Shown here: positions 24,972-33,197 of the stretch, in pieces
Layout of the letters: each line of letters begins with the position of its first letter
How positions within the stretch are numbered: the first letter of the stretch is position 1
NCBI GenBank assembly: GCA_001429255.1
Contig: LMJI01000001.1
Span: 1,591,256-1,655,255, forward strand
Direction of reading: 5' to 3'
Origin: Cellulomonas sp. Root930
GTDB lineage: Bacteria > Actinomycetota > Actinomycetes > Actinomycetales > Cellulomonadaceae
DNA: 64,000 nt
Notes under the pieces: generated by a model
What the model saw: the letters and a program-made list of their open reading frames with translations, nothing else
Databases searched by the model: none
Told to the model about the DNA's origin: nothing
Made by a program: the position numbers and the translations under genes

Positions 24972-25013
24972 CGTCCGCACTCCCGCGGGTCGGAGGCTGC
25001 CCGAGTGCGGACG
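24972..25013. repeat. Palindromic dispersed repeat, family 2, copy 3
   Basis: The arms CGTCCGCACTC (24972-24982) and GAGTGCGGACG (25003-25013) are identical to those at 11817 and 11880, around a different loop. It lies 20 bases from the lldD stop, again in a convergent gap. Confidence 0.7.
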
Positions 25014-25033
25014 TCCCGCCTGGGCGTGGGGTC

Positions 25034-26245
25034 TCAGGGCAGGCGGACGTGCTGTGGGCCCAGCTCCTTGACCGTGGAGACGCCGAGCAGGGCCATGGTG
25101 CGGCGGACCTCGCGCTCGAGGATGTCGACCGCCCGCTCGACCCCGCGTTCGCCGCCGGCCATGAGCCCGTACAGGTACGCACGCCCGACGAGGGTCGCGT
25201 CGGCGCCCAGGGCGATCGCGGCGACGATGTCGGCGCCGGACATGATCCCGGTGTCCACCCAGACCTGCGTCCGGTCGCCGACGGCATCCGCGACGTCCGG
25301 CAGCAGGCGCAGCGGCACGGGCGCCCGGTCGAGCTGGCGGCCCCCGTGGTTGGACAGGACCACCGCGTCGGCGCCGGCGTCCGTGACCCGGCGGGCGTCC
25401 TCGACCGTCTGGACCCCCTTGATGATCAGCGGCCCGTCCCACGAGGCGCGGATCCACTCGAGGTCCGCGATCGTCATGGTCGGGTCGAACAGCTTGTCCA
25501 GCAGGTCCGCCACGGTGCCGGACCAGCTGCTCAGCGACGCGAAGGTCAGCGGCTCGGTGGTCAGCAGGTTCAGCCACCAGGCGGGGTGCGTCGCGGCGTC
25601 CAGCACCGTCTTGACGGTCAGTGCCGGGGGGATCGAGAAGCCGTTGCGGGCGTCGCGCAGGCGGGCGCCGGCCACCGGGACGTCGACCGTGAGCATGAGC
25701 GCCTCGAAGCCGGCCGCCTTGGCGCGTGCCATGAGGTCCTCGCCCGCGGATCGGTCCTTCCACACGTACAGCTGGAACCACTTGTGGGCGTCCGGGCCGG
25801 CCTTGGCGACCTCCTCGATGGACGTGGTGCCCATCGTCGACAGCGCGTAGGGGATGCCGCGGCGCTGGGCCACGCGGACCACCGCGCGCTCGCCCTCGTG
25901 GTTCATCATCCGTGTGAACCCGGTGGGGGCGAACGCGAAGGGCAGCGCCGACGTGGTGCCGATCATGTCCGTCGTCGGGTCGACGTGGGACACGTCGTGC
26001 AGGATCGACGGCTGGAACTCCAGCTCGCGGAACAGGTGGCGTGCCCGGCGCAGGCTGATCTCGGCCTCGGCGGCGCCGTCGGTGTAGTCGAACACCGAGC
26101 GCGGGGTGCGCTTGCGCGCCACGGTCCGCAGGTCGGCGATGGTCAGCGCATCGGCCAGGCGCCGCTCAGTGGAGTTCAGCACCAGCGGCTTCGGGCGCAT
26201 CAGGGGCTTGAGCTCGGACCACGAGGGGATCTGACGGTCGGTCAC
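25034..26245 (-). CDS. lldD: L-lactate dehydrogenase (FMN-dependent alpha-hydroxyacid dehydrogenase)
   Basis: A 403-residue quinone-type L-lactate dehydrogenase that oxidises L-lactate to pyruvate. FMN-family landmarks are PFAFAPTGFTRMMNHEGE near residue 90, the active-site string LSNHGGRQLD with the catalytic His near residue 294, and DTGIMSGADIVAA for phosphate binding. The GTG is chosen because GGAG stands 5 bases before it; an open extension upstream runs through the operator and has no homology. A rhamnose-type operator (26291-26302) lies 46 bases upstream. L-lactate is the end product expected from RhaEW acting on rhamnulose-1-phosphate, so LldD completes that route. Related 2-hydroxyacid oxidases are possible, but length and context favour LldD. 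Confidence 0.88.
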   Translation of the reverse strand: MTDRQIPSWSELKPLMRPKPLVLNSTERRLADALTIADLRTVARKRTPRSVFDYTDGAAEAEISLRRARHLFRELEFQPSILHDVSHVDPTTDMIGTTSALPFAFAPTGFTRMMNHEGERAVVRVAQRRGIPYALSTMGTTSIEEVAKAGPDAHKWFQLYVWKDRSAGEDLMARAKAAGFEALMLTVDVPVAGARLRDARNGFSIPPALTVKTVLDAATHPAWWLNLLTTEPLTFASLSSWSGTVADLLDKLFDPTMTIADLEWIRASWDGPLIIKGVQTVEDARRVTDAGADAVVLSNHGGRQLDRAPVPLRLLPDVADAVGDRTQVWVDTGIMSGADIVAAIALGADATLVGRAYLYGLMAGGERGVERAVDILEREVRRTMALLGVSTVKELGPQHVRLP

Positions 26246-26290
26246 CGGGGCTCCAGGGTGTGAGGCGCGTCGTCGGGCAGCACAGGAGAT

Positions 26291-26302
26291 TGAAACGATA
26301 CA
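26291..26302. promoter_or_regulatory. Rhamnose-type LacI operator upstream of lldD
   Basis: TGAAACGATACA differs by one base from the consensus TGAAWCGWTTCA. It overlaps a possible minus-strand -10 (TATCGT), a position suited to repression of lldD. Confidence 0.6.
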
Positions 26303-26403
26303 ACACGCCGCCTCCAGGCTCCACCGCGTGCCGTCACGACCGTACACACCGGCGCGCGGCCCGGCGTCGTGGATGGCACTCTGGAACCGGGACCTCCTGC
26401 GTT

Positions 26404-26415
26404 TGTAACGATTCA
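26404..26415. promoter_or_regulatory. Rhamnose-type LacI operator upstream of the second ABC operon
   Basis: TGTAACGATTCA is one base from the consensus. It ends 10 bases before the -35 of the transporter promoter at 26426. Confidence 0.6.
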
Positions 26416-26425
26416 GCGCGATCCG

Positions 26426-26455
26426 TTGACATCCCGGCAAGCGCTCGCCTAACGT
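26426..26455 (+). promoter_or_regulatory. Promoter of the ABC operon with an operator in its spacer
   Basis: TTGACA (26426-26431) and TAACGT (26450-26455) are 18 bases apart. The operator GGCAAGCGCTCGCC fills 26436-26449 of that spacer. The rha promoter at 49618 has the same design. Confidence 0.7.
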
Positions 26456-26498
26456 CCGGAATGCGCTTTCACCCCCCGAGCAAGGAGGCTCAACGACG

Positions 26499-27824
26499 AT
26501 GAAGCGAACCCTGTGGAAGACCGCCGCTGTTGCGGCCGTCGCCGCCCTCGCCCTGACCGCCTGCTCGTCCGGCGGATCCGGCGACGCGGAACCGACGGCC
26601 ACGACGACCGGCCCCGACACGTCCCCCGTCACCCTGAACTTCACGTGGTGGGGCAACGACGACCGAGCAGCCCGGTACAACGAGGCACTGGCGCTGTTCA
26701 AGGAGAAGTACCCCTACATCACGGTCCAGACCAGCTTCGCCGGGTTCCCGGACTACTGGACCGCACGGTCCACCGAGGCCGCCGGCCGCTCGCTGCCGGA
26801 CGTCATGCAGTTCGACCTGTCGTACCTTCGTGAGTTCAACCAGAACGGCCAGCTGCTGGACCTCCAGGAGTGGGTCGACAACGGGACGATCGACCTCTCC
26901 GGCTTCGACGAGACGCTCACCACGGCGGGCGTGCTCGAGGACAAGATGATCGGCATCCCGACGTCGACCAACACGTTCGCCATGTTCCAGAACCCCAACG
27001 TGATCGAGCAGACCGGGGCCACGTTCCCCGACGAGGCCGAGTACACGTGGGAGGACTACAACGACTTCATCGCGGAGGTCTCCGGCGCCGGCACGACGAC
27101 GGCTGACGGCTACGCCCTCTACGGCGCGGTCGACTACACGGCCACGTTCTGGTTCTTCATCCAGTGGCTCCTGCAGAAGGGCATCACGCCCTTCGAGGAC
27201 GACGGCACCTTCGGCTTCGACGAGGCCGACGTGGTCGAGTTCCTCGAGCTCACGGCCGACCTGCGGGCCGACAAGCAGGTCTTCCCGGTCGACCGCAACC
27301 TCGCCCTCGCACCCAAGGGTGGCTTCACGGTGAACGAGACCGCCTCGGAGATGAGCTGGGACAACTTCCTGGCCGCCTACGTCGCGGACTCGGGCACCCA
27401 GAACCTGTCCATGGCGCAGATCCCGTCGATCGAGCCGGGCGAGAAGGCCCTGTTCTTCAAGCCGTCGATGCTGCTGTCGTCGGGGGCCAACACCAAGCAC
27501 CCCGAGCAGGCCGCGACGCTGATCAACTTCCTGCTCACGGACCCCGAGGTCGGCACGATCTTCGGCACGTCGAAGGGTGTGCCGGCCGACGCCGACCAGC
27601 GCGCCGCCGTCGACACGACCGAGGGCAGCGTCGACGCCCAGGTGATCGCGTACGAGGAGAAGGTCGCCGAGCAGGTGACCGAGTCCACGCCGATCCCCGT
27701 CAAGGGCTTCGGCACCATCGAGGCCAAGTGGCGGACCCTCGCCGAGGAGCTCGCCTACGGCACGCTCACGCCCGACGAGTTCGCCGAGCAGTGGTTCTCT
27801 GAGGCCGAGTTCTCCACCCAGTGA
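26499..27824 (+). CDS. CUT1 sugar ABC transporter, solute-binding lipoprotein (probable rhamnogalacturonan oligosaccharide)
   Basis: A 441-residue binding lipoprotein with the lipobox LTAC (Cys22) and an SSGGSGD linker. The mature start TLNFTWWGNDDRAARYNEALALF is typical of family-1 solute-binding proteins of CUT1 systems. AAGGAGG lies 11 bases before the ATG. It heads an operon with two permeases and a YesL-like protein, the gene set that in Bacillus subtilis (yesL-yesOPQ) serves rhamnogalacturonan oligosaccharides. With the operators shared with PL11 and rhamnose genes, I infer this substrate; the sequence alone does not prove it. Confidence 0.88.
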   Translation: MKRTLWKTAAVAAVAALALTACSSGGSGDAEPTATTTGPDTSPVTLNFTWWGNDDRAARYNEALALFKEKYPYITVQTSFAGFPDYWTARSTEAAGRSLPDVMQFDLSYLREFNQNGQLLDLQEWVDNGTIDLSGFDETLTTAGVLEDKMIGIPTSTNTFAMFQNPNVIEQTGATFPDEAEYTWEDYNDFIAEVSGAGTTTADGYALYGAVDYTATFWFFIQWLLQKGITPFEDDGTFGFDEADVVEFLELTADLRADKQVFPVDRNLALAPKGGFTVNETASEMSWDNFLAAYVADSGTQNLSMAQIPSIEPGEKALFFKPSMLLSSGANTKHPEQAATLINFLLTDPEVGTIFGTSKGVPADADQRAAVDTTEGSVDAQVIAYEEKVAEQVTESTPIPVKGFGTIEAKWRTLAEELAYGTLTPDEFAEQWFSEAEFSTQ

Positions 27825-27830
27825 TACGGG

Positions 27831-27862
27831 GTGGGCCGCCCGGTGATCTCCGGGCGGCCCAC
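27831..27862 (+). terminator. Intercistronic hairpin between binding protein and permease
   Basis: A perfect 13-bp stem pairs 27831-27843 with 27850-27862 around a 6-nt loop, starting 7 bases after the binding-protein stop. It probably causes partial termination or protects the upstream mRNA, giving more binding protein than permease. Confidence 0.75.
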
Positions 27863-27907
27863 CACCCGCACCAGCACCACCTTGAAACCGACGAACGGAT
27901 CACGCTC

Positions 27908-28861
27908 GTGACCCTCACTGCCGAGGCTCCGACGACAGGCCCCTCGACCGCCGCGCACTCCGCAGCCCGGAAGCGCCGCAAGCGGTCCGAGTCCCTGGCC
28001 GGCTACGCCTTCCTCAGCCCGTGGCTGCTCGGGTTCGTCCTGCTGACCGCAGGCCCGATGCTGGCCTCCCTGTACCTGGCGTTCACGAACTACAACCTGT
28101 TCGCGCCCCCCGAGTGGATCGGGGTGGAGAACTTCCAGCGCCTCGCCCAGGACCCGAACTACCTGCAGGCGTGGAAGGTCACGCTCACGTACGTGCTGCT
28201 GGGAACCCCGATCAAGCTGCTCGCCGCGCTGGCGGTGGCGATGCTGCTGAACAACGCGTTCAGCGGCAAGGGCTTCTACCGGTCCTCGTTCTACGCACCC
28301 TCGCTGATCGGGGCCTCGGTCTCCATCGCGATCGTGTGGAAGGCGATGTTCATCGACAACGGCATCGTCGACCAGGTCCAGCAGTTCTTCGGCTTCGAGG
28401 CCGGCGGCTGGGTCGGTGACCCGTCGCGCACCATGCCGATGCTCATCCTGCTGACCGTCTGGCAGTTCGGTGCGCCGATGGTCATCTTCCTGGCCGGGCT
28501 CAAGCAGATCCCGAACGAGCTCTACGAGGCCGCGTCGGTCGACGGCGCAGGGCCTTGGCGCAAGTTCCGGCAGATCACGCTACCGATGCTCTCGCCGGTC
28601 ATCTTCTTCAACCTGCTGCTCGAGATGATCCACGCGTTCCAGATCTTCGCCTCGGCGTTCATCATCTCCAACGGCACCGGCGGCCCCGCCCGCTCCACGT
28701 TGTTCTACACGCTCTATCTGTACTTCCGTGGCTTCCAGGACTTCCAGATGGGCTACGCCTCGGCGATGGCCTGGATCCTGGTGGTCGTCGTCGGCGCCCT
28801 GGCGGCCGTCTTCTTCTGGAGCTCGAAGTCCTGGGTCCACTACTCCGGAGAGGGCAAGTGA
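27908..28861 (+). CDS. CUT1 sugar ABC transporter permease (MalF-like)
   Basis: A 317-residue membrane permease. The EAA loop reads YEAASVDGAGPWRKFRQITL near residue 206. The basic leader RKRRKRSES is followed by the first membrane segment (YAFLSPWLLGFVLLTAGPM). The frame is open further upstream, but the GTG at 27908 is the first start beyond the intercistronic hairpin; the ribosome site is weak. It is one base from the next permease. Confidence 0.9.
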   Translation: MTLTAEAPTTGPSTAAHSAARKRRKRSESLAGYAFLSPWLLGFVLLTAGPMLASLYLAFTNYNLFAPPEWIGVENFQRLAQDPNYLQAWKVTLTYVLLGTPIKLLAALAVAMLLNNAFSGKGFYRSSFYAPSLIGASVSIAIVWKAMFIDNGIVDQVQQFFGFEAGGWVGDPSRTMPMLILLTVWQFGAPMVIFLAGLKQIPNELYEAASVDGAGPWRKFRQITLPMLSPVIFFNLLLEMIHAFQIFASAFIISNGTGGPARSTLFYTLYLYFRGFQDFQMGYASAMAWILVVVVGALAAVFFWSSKSWVHYSGEGK

Positions 28862-28862
28862 G

Positions 28863-29774
28863 ATGAGCACCGTCACCTCCACTGCCGACCACCTCGTCAG
28901 CGCCCACGACAGCGCACGACTGCGGCAGTCCACCAAGAACCGCAAGCGCGGCCGGGCCCTGATCTTCCACCTGTGCTCGCTCGCCCTGATCGTGATCGTG
29001 CTCTACCCCGCGGTGTGGATGCTGATGTCCTCGTTCAAGCCGTCCAGCGAGATCGTCGGCAACGTCAGCCTCATCCCCACCAACGCGAGCCTGGCCAACT
29101 TCACCAAGGCCCTCGAGGGCATCGGCGGCGTCTCGTTCTGGACGTTCTTCGGCAACTCGGTGATCCTGGCCGTCGGCTCGGTCATCGGGATCACGATCTC
29201 CTGCTCGATCAGCGCCTACGCGTTCGCGCGCATCGAGTTCCCCGGGCGGAACATCTTCTTCGCCCTCATGATCGGCACGCTCCTGCTGCCGTTCCACGTG
29301 GTGATCATCCCGCAGTACATCGTGTTCAACCGGCTCGGCCTGGTCGACACCTTCGTGCCGCTGCTGATCGGCAAGTTCCTGGCCGCCGAGGCGTTCTTCG
29401 TGTTCCTCATGGTCCAGTTCATGCGCAACCTGCCGCGTGAGCTCGACGAGGCCGCACGCATCGACGGCGCCGGGCACGTGCGGATCTTCCGCTCGATCAT
29501 GCTGCCCCTGATGAAGCCCGCCCTGGTGACCAGCTCGATCTTCGCGTTCATCTGGTCCTGGAACGACTTCTTCGGACCCCTGCTCTACCTGAAGAAGCCC
29601 GACCTGTACTCGCTGCCCATCGCCCTGCGACTCTTCGTCGACCAGACCACGACCTCGGACTACGGCGCCCAGATGGCCATGGCCGTCCTGGCCCTCATCC
29701 CGGTCATGCTCTTCTTCCTGGTCTTCCAGCGCTATCTCGTCGAAGGCGTCGCCACGCAGGGCCTCAAGGGCTGA
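28863..29774 (+). CDS. CUT1 sugar ABC transporter permease (MalG-like)
   Basis: A 303-residue membrane permease with the EAA loop DEAARIDGAGHVRIFRSIML near residue 195 and the C-terminal string YLVEGVATQGLKG. The ATG stands 1 base after the preceding TGA, so the two permeases are coupled. It is closely similar in layout to the permease at 13315, which belongs to a separately regulated transporter. Confidence 0.92.
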   Translation: MSTVTSTADHLVSAHDSARLRQSTKNRKRGRALIFHLCSLALIVIVLYPAVWMLMSSFKPSSEIVGNVSLIPTNASLANFTKALEGIGGVSFWTFFGNSVILAVGSVIGITISCSISAYAFARIEFPGRNIFFALMIGTLLLPFHVVIIPQYIVFNRLGLVDTFVPLLIGKFLAAEAFFVFLMVQFMRNLPRELDEAARIDGAGHVRIFRSIMLPLMKPALVTSSIFAFIWSWNDFFGPLLYLKKPDLYSLPIALRLFVDQTTTSDYGAQMAMAVLALIPVMLFFLVFQRYLVEGVATQGLKG

Positions 29775-29818
29775 TGGCGGTTTCCACGGGGCGGCCCGAG
29801 CGTGTGAGGCTGGAGGCC

Positions 29819-30463
29819 ATGAGCACCCCGCTTCCCGACGACGACGCCGGCCGCCCCGCGGACGACGCCGCCCAGCCCGGTCCCGCCGACAAGCGCCTCC
29901 TCGGCGGCGGCCGGTTCGGGTTGTTCAGCGAGGCCCTGCTCGTCGGCCTCGGCGTCTCGGTGCTCAGCCTCCCGATCATCACGGCCGTCCCGGCGCTCGC
30001 CGCCGGGGTGTCCCACGTCCGGCGCCACCTCGACGGCCGCCCCGACACCGTGGCGGCCCTCTGGGAGGACTTCCGCGCGGCGTGCCGCGGCGTCTGGCTG
30101 GTGTCGATCGGCATGCCGGTCCTGCTCCTGGTCCTTTTGTTCAACCTGCAGCTCATCGGCCAGGGCGGGATGCCCGCCGGCGCCGGGGTCCGGGTCGCGA
30201 CCGTCTTCCTGGTCGCGATCCTGCTGGTCATCGTCCTGCGCGCGGCGGCCGGCTGGTCGCCGGGGGCGCGGTGGACGACCGTCGTGCAGACCGCCGCCAA
30301 GCGTGCCGGTGACGACCTCACGGGCACGTTCCTGCTCGCCGTCGCCCTCGGGCTGTGCGCGGTGATGGTGTGGATGCTCGCGCCGCTCGTCGTCATCGTG
30401 CCGGGCCTGCTGTCGCTCGCGGTCGTGGCGGTCGAGCACCGCGCGACGGTCCGTCAGGGCTGA
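29819..30463 (+). CDS. YesL-like (DUF624) membrane protein
   Basis: A 214-residue protein with about four to five hydrophobic segments. The segment SLPIITAVPALAAGVSHVRRHL near residue 60 has the Pro-Thr-Pro-Ala layout of DUF624/YesL proteins. These small membrane proteins commonly sit next to CUT1 sugar transporters, and YesL itself heads the rhamnogalacturonan operon of Bacillus subtilis. Their role is not settled. An earlier ATG at 29774 overlaps the permease stop by one base, but the ATG at 29819 has GAGG at better spacing. It converges with the esterase gene, leaving 2 bases. Confidence 0.65.
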   Translation: MSTPLPDDDAGRPADDAAQPGPADKRLLGGGRFGLFSEALLVGLGVSVLSLPIITAVPALAAGVSHVRRHLDGRPDTVAALWEDFRAACRGVWLVSIGMPVLLLVLLFNLQLIGQGGMPAGAGVRVATVFLVAILLVIVLRAAAGWSPGARWTTVVQTAAKRAGDDLTGTFLLAVALGLCAVMVWMLAPLVVIVPGLLSLAVVAVEHRATVRQG

Positions 30464-30465
30464 GC

Positions 30466-31464
30466 TCAGTCCAGCCCCTCCACGAACCGCTGCATCGTCG
30501 CCAGTGCCTCCTGGCCCGCGTCGGTGTGGACGTGGAACTGGTACTCGTGACCGAGCGCCGGCTCGTGGTCGGGCTCGAACAGCAGCGTCTCGTGGGGCAC
30601 CCCGAGGGTCTCGAGCGTGGTGAGCAGCGACTGGGAGTGGCCGATCAGCGGGTCGGCGTTGCCGCAGGACACCAGCGTCGGGGGGAAGTCGGCGGTCAGG
30701 TGGTTGACCACCGAGATGCCCGCGAACCGGGGGTCGTCGAGGTAGTCCGCGCTGCCGGTGAACGAGCGCATCACGGAGTCGACGAACCAGCGGGGACGGC
30801 CACGCAGGCCGCGCGCGAGGGACATGTCGAAGACCCCGCAGAACAGCACCGCACCCGCGATCTGGTCCCGGGTGACCCGCGGGTGGGCGCCGATCGAGGC
30901 CGCGTACGCGGGGTCGATCACCACGCCGATCACCTGCGACGCGATCTGCGCGCCCGCGGAGTCGCCCGCGAGCACCAGGCGGTTCGGGTCGACGCCCAGC
31001 TCGTCGGCGTGATCGGTGAGGAAGGCGAGCGCGTCGAGCACCTGCAGGACGGGGGCCGGGTAGGTGGCGCGCGGGGCGATCGAGTAGTCGACGCCCACCA
31101 CCGTGCACCCGCCGCCGGCGACCACCCGCAGGTAGTTGGCGATGAGGTCCTTGCTGCCCGACAACCACGCCCCGCCGTGCACCCAGACGATCGTCGGCAG
31201 CGTGCCGTCCGACCCGGTCGACCGGTGCACGTCGAGCCGGGCGTCGCGGTCCCCGTCGCGGTACGGGATGTCGATCTCGGACACCACGTGCGCGGGCACG
31301 AAGGGCGCGGTCGCCACGAACCGTGCGGAACCGTGGCGGTCCATGTTCCGCCGCAGCACCACCGATGCCGGCCGGGGGCTCAACCGGGCGGCGATGCCGA
31401 CGCCGACGAGGCCCGCGACGAGCACGCCGAGCAGCCATCCGAACCCGAGCGCGATGCGCCTCAT
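30466..31464 (-). CDS. Alpha/beta hydrolase, hormone-sensitive-lipase-like carboxylesterase
   Basis: A 332-residue esterase with one N-terminal membrane segment (residues about 5-27), so it is likely membrane-anchored. The oxyanion motif HGGAW is near residue 96 and the nucleophile elbow GDSAGA near residue 150. An Asp in NADPLIGH and a His in PDHEPALGHEYQFH complete the triad in the right order. This is the HSL/type IV esterase pattern. It could remove acetyl or other ester groups from imported or surface glycans, but no regulatory link to the locus is visible. Confidence 0.85.
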   Translation of the reverse strand: MRRIALGFGWLLGVLVAGLVGVGIAARLSPRPASVVLRRNMDRHGSARFVATAPFVPAHVVSEIDIPYRDGDRDARLDVHRSTGSDGTLPTIVWVHGGAWLSGSKDLIANYLRVVAGGGCTVVGVDYSIAPRATYPAPVLQVLDALAFLTDHADELGVDPNRLVLAGDSAGAQIASQVIGVVIDPAYAASIGAHPRVTRDQIAGAVLFCGVFDMSLARGLRGRPRWFVDSVMRSFTGSADYLDDPRFAGISVVNHLTADFPPTLVSCGNADPLIGHSQSLLTTLETLGVPHETLLFEPDHEPALGHEYQFHVHTDAGQEALATMQRFVEGLD

Positions 31465-31489
31465 CCCTCGATGGTGCCACTCGCCACCG

Positions 31490-33007
31490 TCAGGCCCGGG
31501 TGAGCACCCCCGGCAGGGCGGTCCAGGACTCCGGCGCGAGGGTGATCACGGTGCTGCCGGTCGCTGCGGCGGGGCCGTCGACCTCCGACACGTGACGCTC
31601 GGCGACGGCGGCGGCGTGCTCCGGTCCCTCGACCGCGGGCTCGTCGTCGGCAGTCACCCGCACGCCCCGGCCGAGCGCGAGGGTGACGCCGGGGTGCGAG
31701 AGCTCGACCTCGACGGGCTCGGCGGACCGGTTGACCAGGAACACCGCGACGTCGTCGCCGTCGAGGGTCGCTGCGGCGGTGACCACCGGGACGTCGCCGT
31801 GCGCGGCGGTCGACATCGTGGGTCCGGACACCCGCAGGTCGAGGGCGGTGCCGCGGGCGAGCCGGGCCGTCGTCGCGAAGGGGTGGAACGTGGGCTGGCG
31901 CCAGGCCGGCCCGCCCGGCTCGGTCATGATCGGCGCGATCACGTTGACCAGCTGGGCCAGGCAGGCCACCGGGACGCGGTCGGCGTGGTTGAGCAGGGTG
32001 ACCAGCAGGTCGCCGACGACGACGGCGTCGAGCGCCGAGTAGACGTCCTCGATGATGCGCGGGGCGTCGCGCTGCAGCGGCAGGTTCTTCTCGCCGGGGA
32101 AGCGGGACTGCAGGTACCAGACGTTCCACTCGTCGAACGAGATGGTGACCACCTTGTCGGAGCGGCGGCGCGCGGCGACGGCGTCGGCGGACGCGACGAC
32201 CCGGCGGATGAACCGGTCCATGGACGTGCCGGACCCGAGGAACGAGGCGCGGTCGCCGTCGAGCTCCTCGTAGTAGGCGTGCATCGACAGGTGGTCGACC
32301 ACGTCCCAGGTGTGCTCGAGGACGGTCTGCTCCCACGAGCCGAAGGTGTCCATCATCATCGACGACGACCCGCAGACGACCAGCTCGATCGACTGGTCCA
32401 CCAGCCGCATGGCCTTGCCGGCCTCGGCGGCGAGCTTGCCGTACTCGTCGGCGTCCTTGTGCCCGATCTGCCAGGGGCCGTCCATCTCGTTGCCCAGGCA
32501 CCAGAGCTTGACCGCGTACGGCTTCTCGCGACCGTTCGCGATCCGCAGGTCCGCCCAGCGCGAGCCCGCCTCGCCGTTGCAGTACTCGACCAGCGCCGCG
32601 GCCGCCGCGACCCCACGGGTGCCCAGGTTCACGGCCATCATCGGCTCGATGCCCTCGCGCTCGGCCCACTGGAGGAACTCGTCGGTGCCGACCGTGTTGG
32701 GCTCGATGGTCCGCCACGCCAGGTCGATGAACGGCAGGCGGTCCTCCACCGGCCCGACGGCGTCCTCCCAGACGTAGTTGGACACGAAGTTGCCGCCGGG
32801 GTAGCGGACCATGCTCACGCCGAGCTCGCGGGTGAGGTCGGCGACGTCGCGGCGGAACCCGTGCTCGTCGGCGGTCTCGTGGCCCGGCTCGTAGATGCCG
32901 GTGTAGACGGCGCGCCCGAGGTGCTCGACGAACGAGGCGAACAGGCGGCGGTCGATCTCGCCCACGCGGAAGTCGGGGTGCAGCAGGACGGTGGCGCGCT
33001 GGGACAT
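31490..33007 (-). CDS. GH51 alpha-L-arabinofuranosidase (intracellular)
   Basis: A 505-residue enzyme that removes L-arabinofuranosyl residues from arabinan or arabinogalactan side chains. The acid/base Glu is in CLGNEMDGPWQIGHKDADEY near residue 175, and the nucleophile Glu is in SFDEWNVWY near residue 294. The N-terminus EIDRRLFASFVEHLGRAVY and RYPGGNFVSNYVWEDAVGP are GH51 landmarks. GGAGAG lies 7 bases before the ATG, and there is no signal peptide. It is divergent from the Gfo/Idh-DUF6807-cupin operon and shares the gap that holds an operator of the GGNAARCGCTTNCC set. Confidence 0.93.
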   Translation of the reverse strand: MSQRATVLLHPDFRVGEIDRRLFASFVEHLGRAVYTGIYEPGHETADEHGFRRDVADLTRELGVSMVRYPGGNFVSNYVWEDAVGPVEDRLPFIDLAWRTIEPNTVGTDEFLQWAEREGIEPMMAVNLGTRGVAAAAALVEYCNGEAGSRWADLRIANGREKPYAVKLWCLGNEMDGPWQIGHKDADEYGKLAAEAGKAMRLVDQSIELVVCGSSSMMMDTFGSWEQTVLEHTWDVVDHLSMHAYYEELDGDRASFLGSGTSMDRFIRRVVASADAVAARRRSDKVVTISFDEWNVWYLQSRFPGEKNLPLQRDAPRIIEDVYSALDAVVVGDLLVTLLNHADRVPVACLAQLVNVIAPIMTEPGGPAWRQPTFHPFATTARLARGTALDLRVSGPTMSTAAHGDVPVVTAAATLDGDDVAVFLVNRSAEPVEVELSHPGVTLALGRGVRVTADDEPAVEGPEHAAAVAERHVSEVDGPAAATGSTVITLAPESWTALPGVLTRA

Positions 33008-33138
33008 CGGGTCTCTCCTGGATCGGGCGACGCTGCTCGGTGCGGGCGGGCGGTCCGTCGAGTCCGCCGACCCGTCCATGATCCGTCGCCCGTGAGGCCT
33101 GTGCGAGACGGGCCCCACGGCTTAGGCTACCTAGTGAC

Positions 33139-33152
33139 GGACAACGCTTTCC
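33139..33152. promoter_or_regulatory. Operator of the GGNAARCGCTTNCC set between GH51 and the Gfo/Idh-DUF6807 operon
   Basis: GGACAACGCTTTCC lies 11 bases downstream of a possible -10 (TAGGCT, 33123-33128). It is placed to control the plus-strand operon and perhaps the divergent GH51 gene. Confidence 0.5.
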
Positions 33153-33197
33153 GCAGTGGTCCGCCGCAACGAGGCGACGACGACACCGAGGACACCC

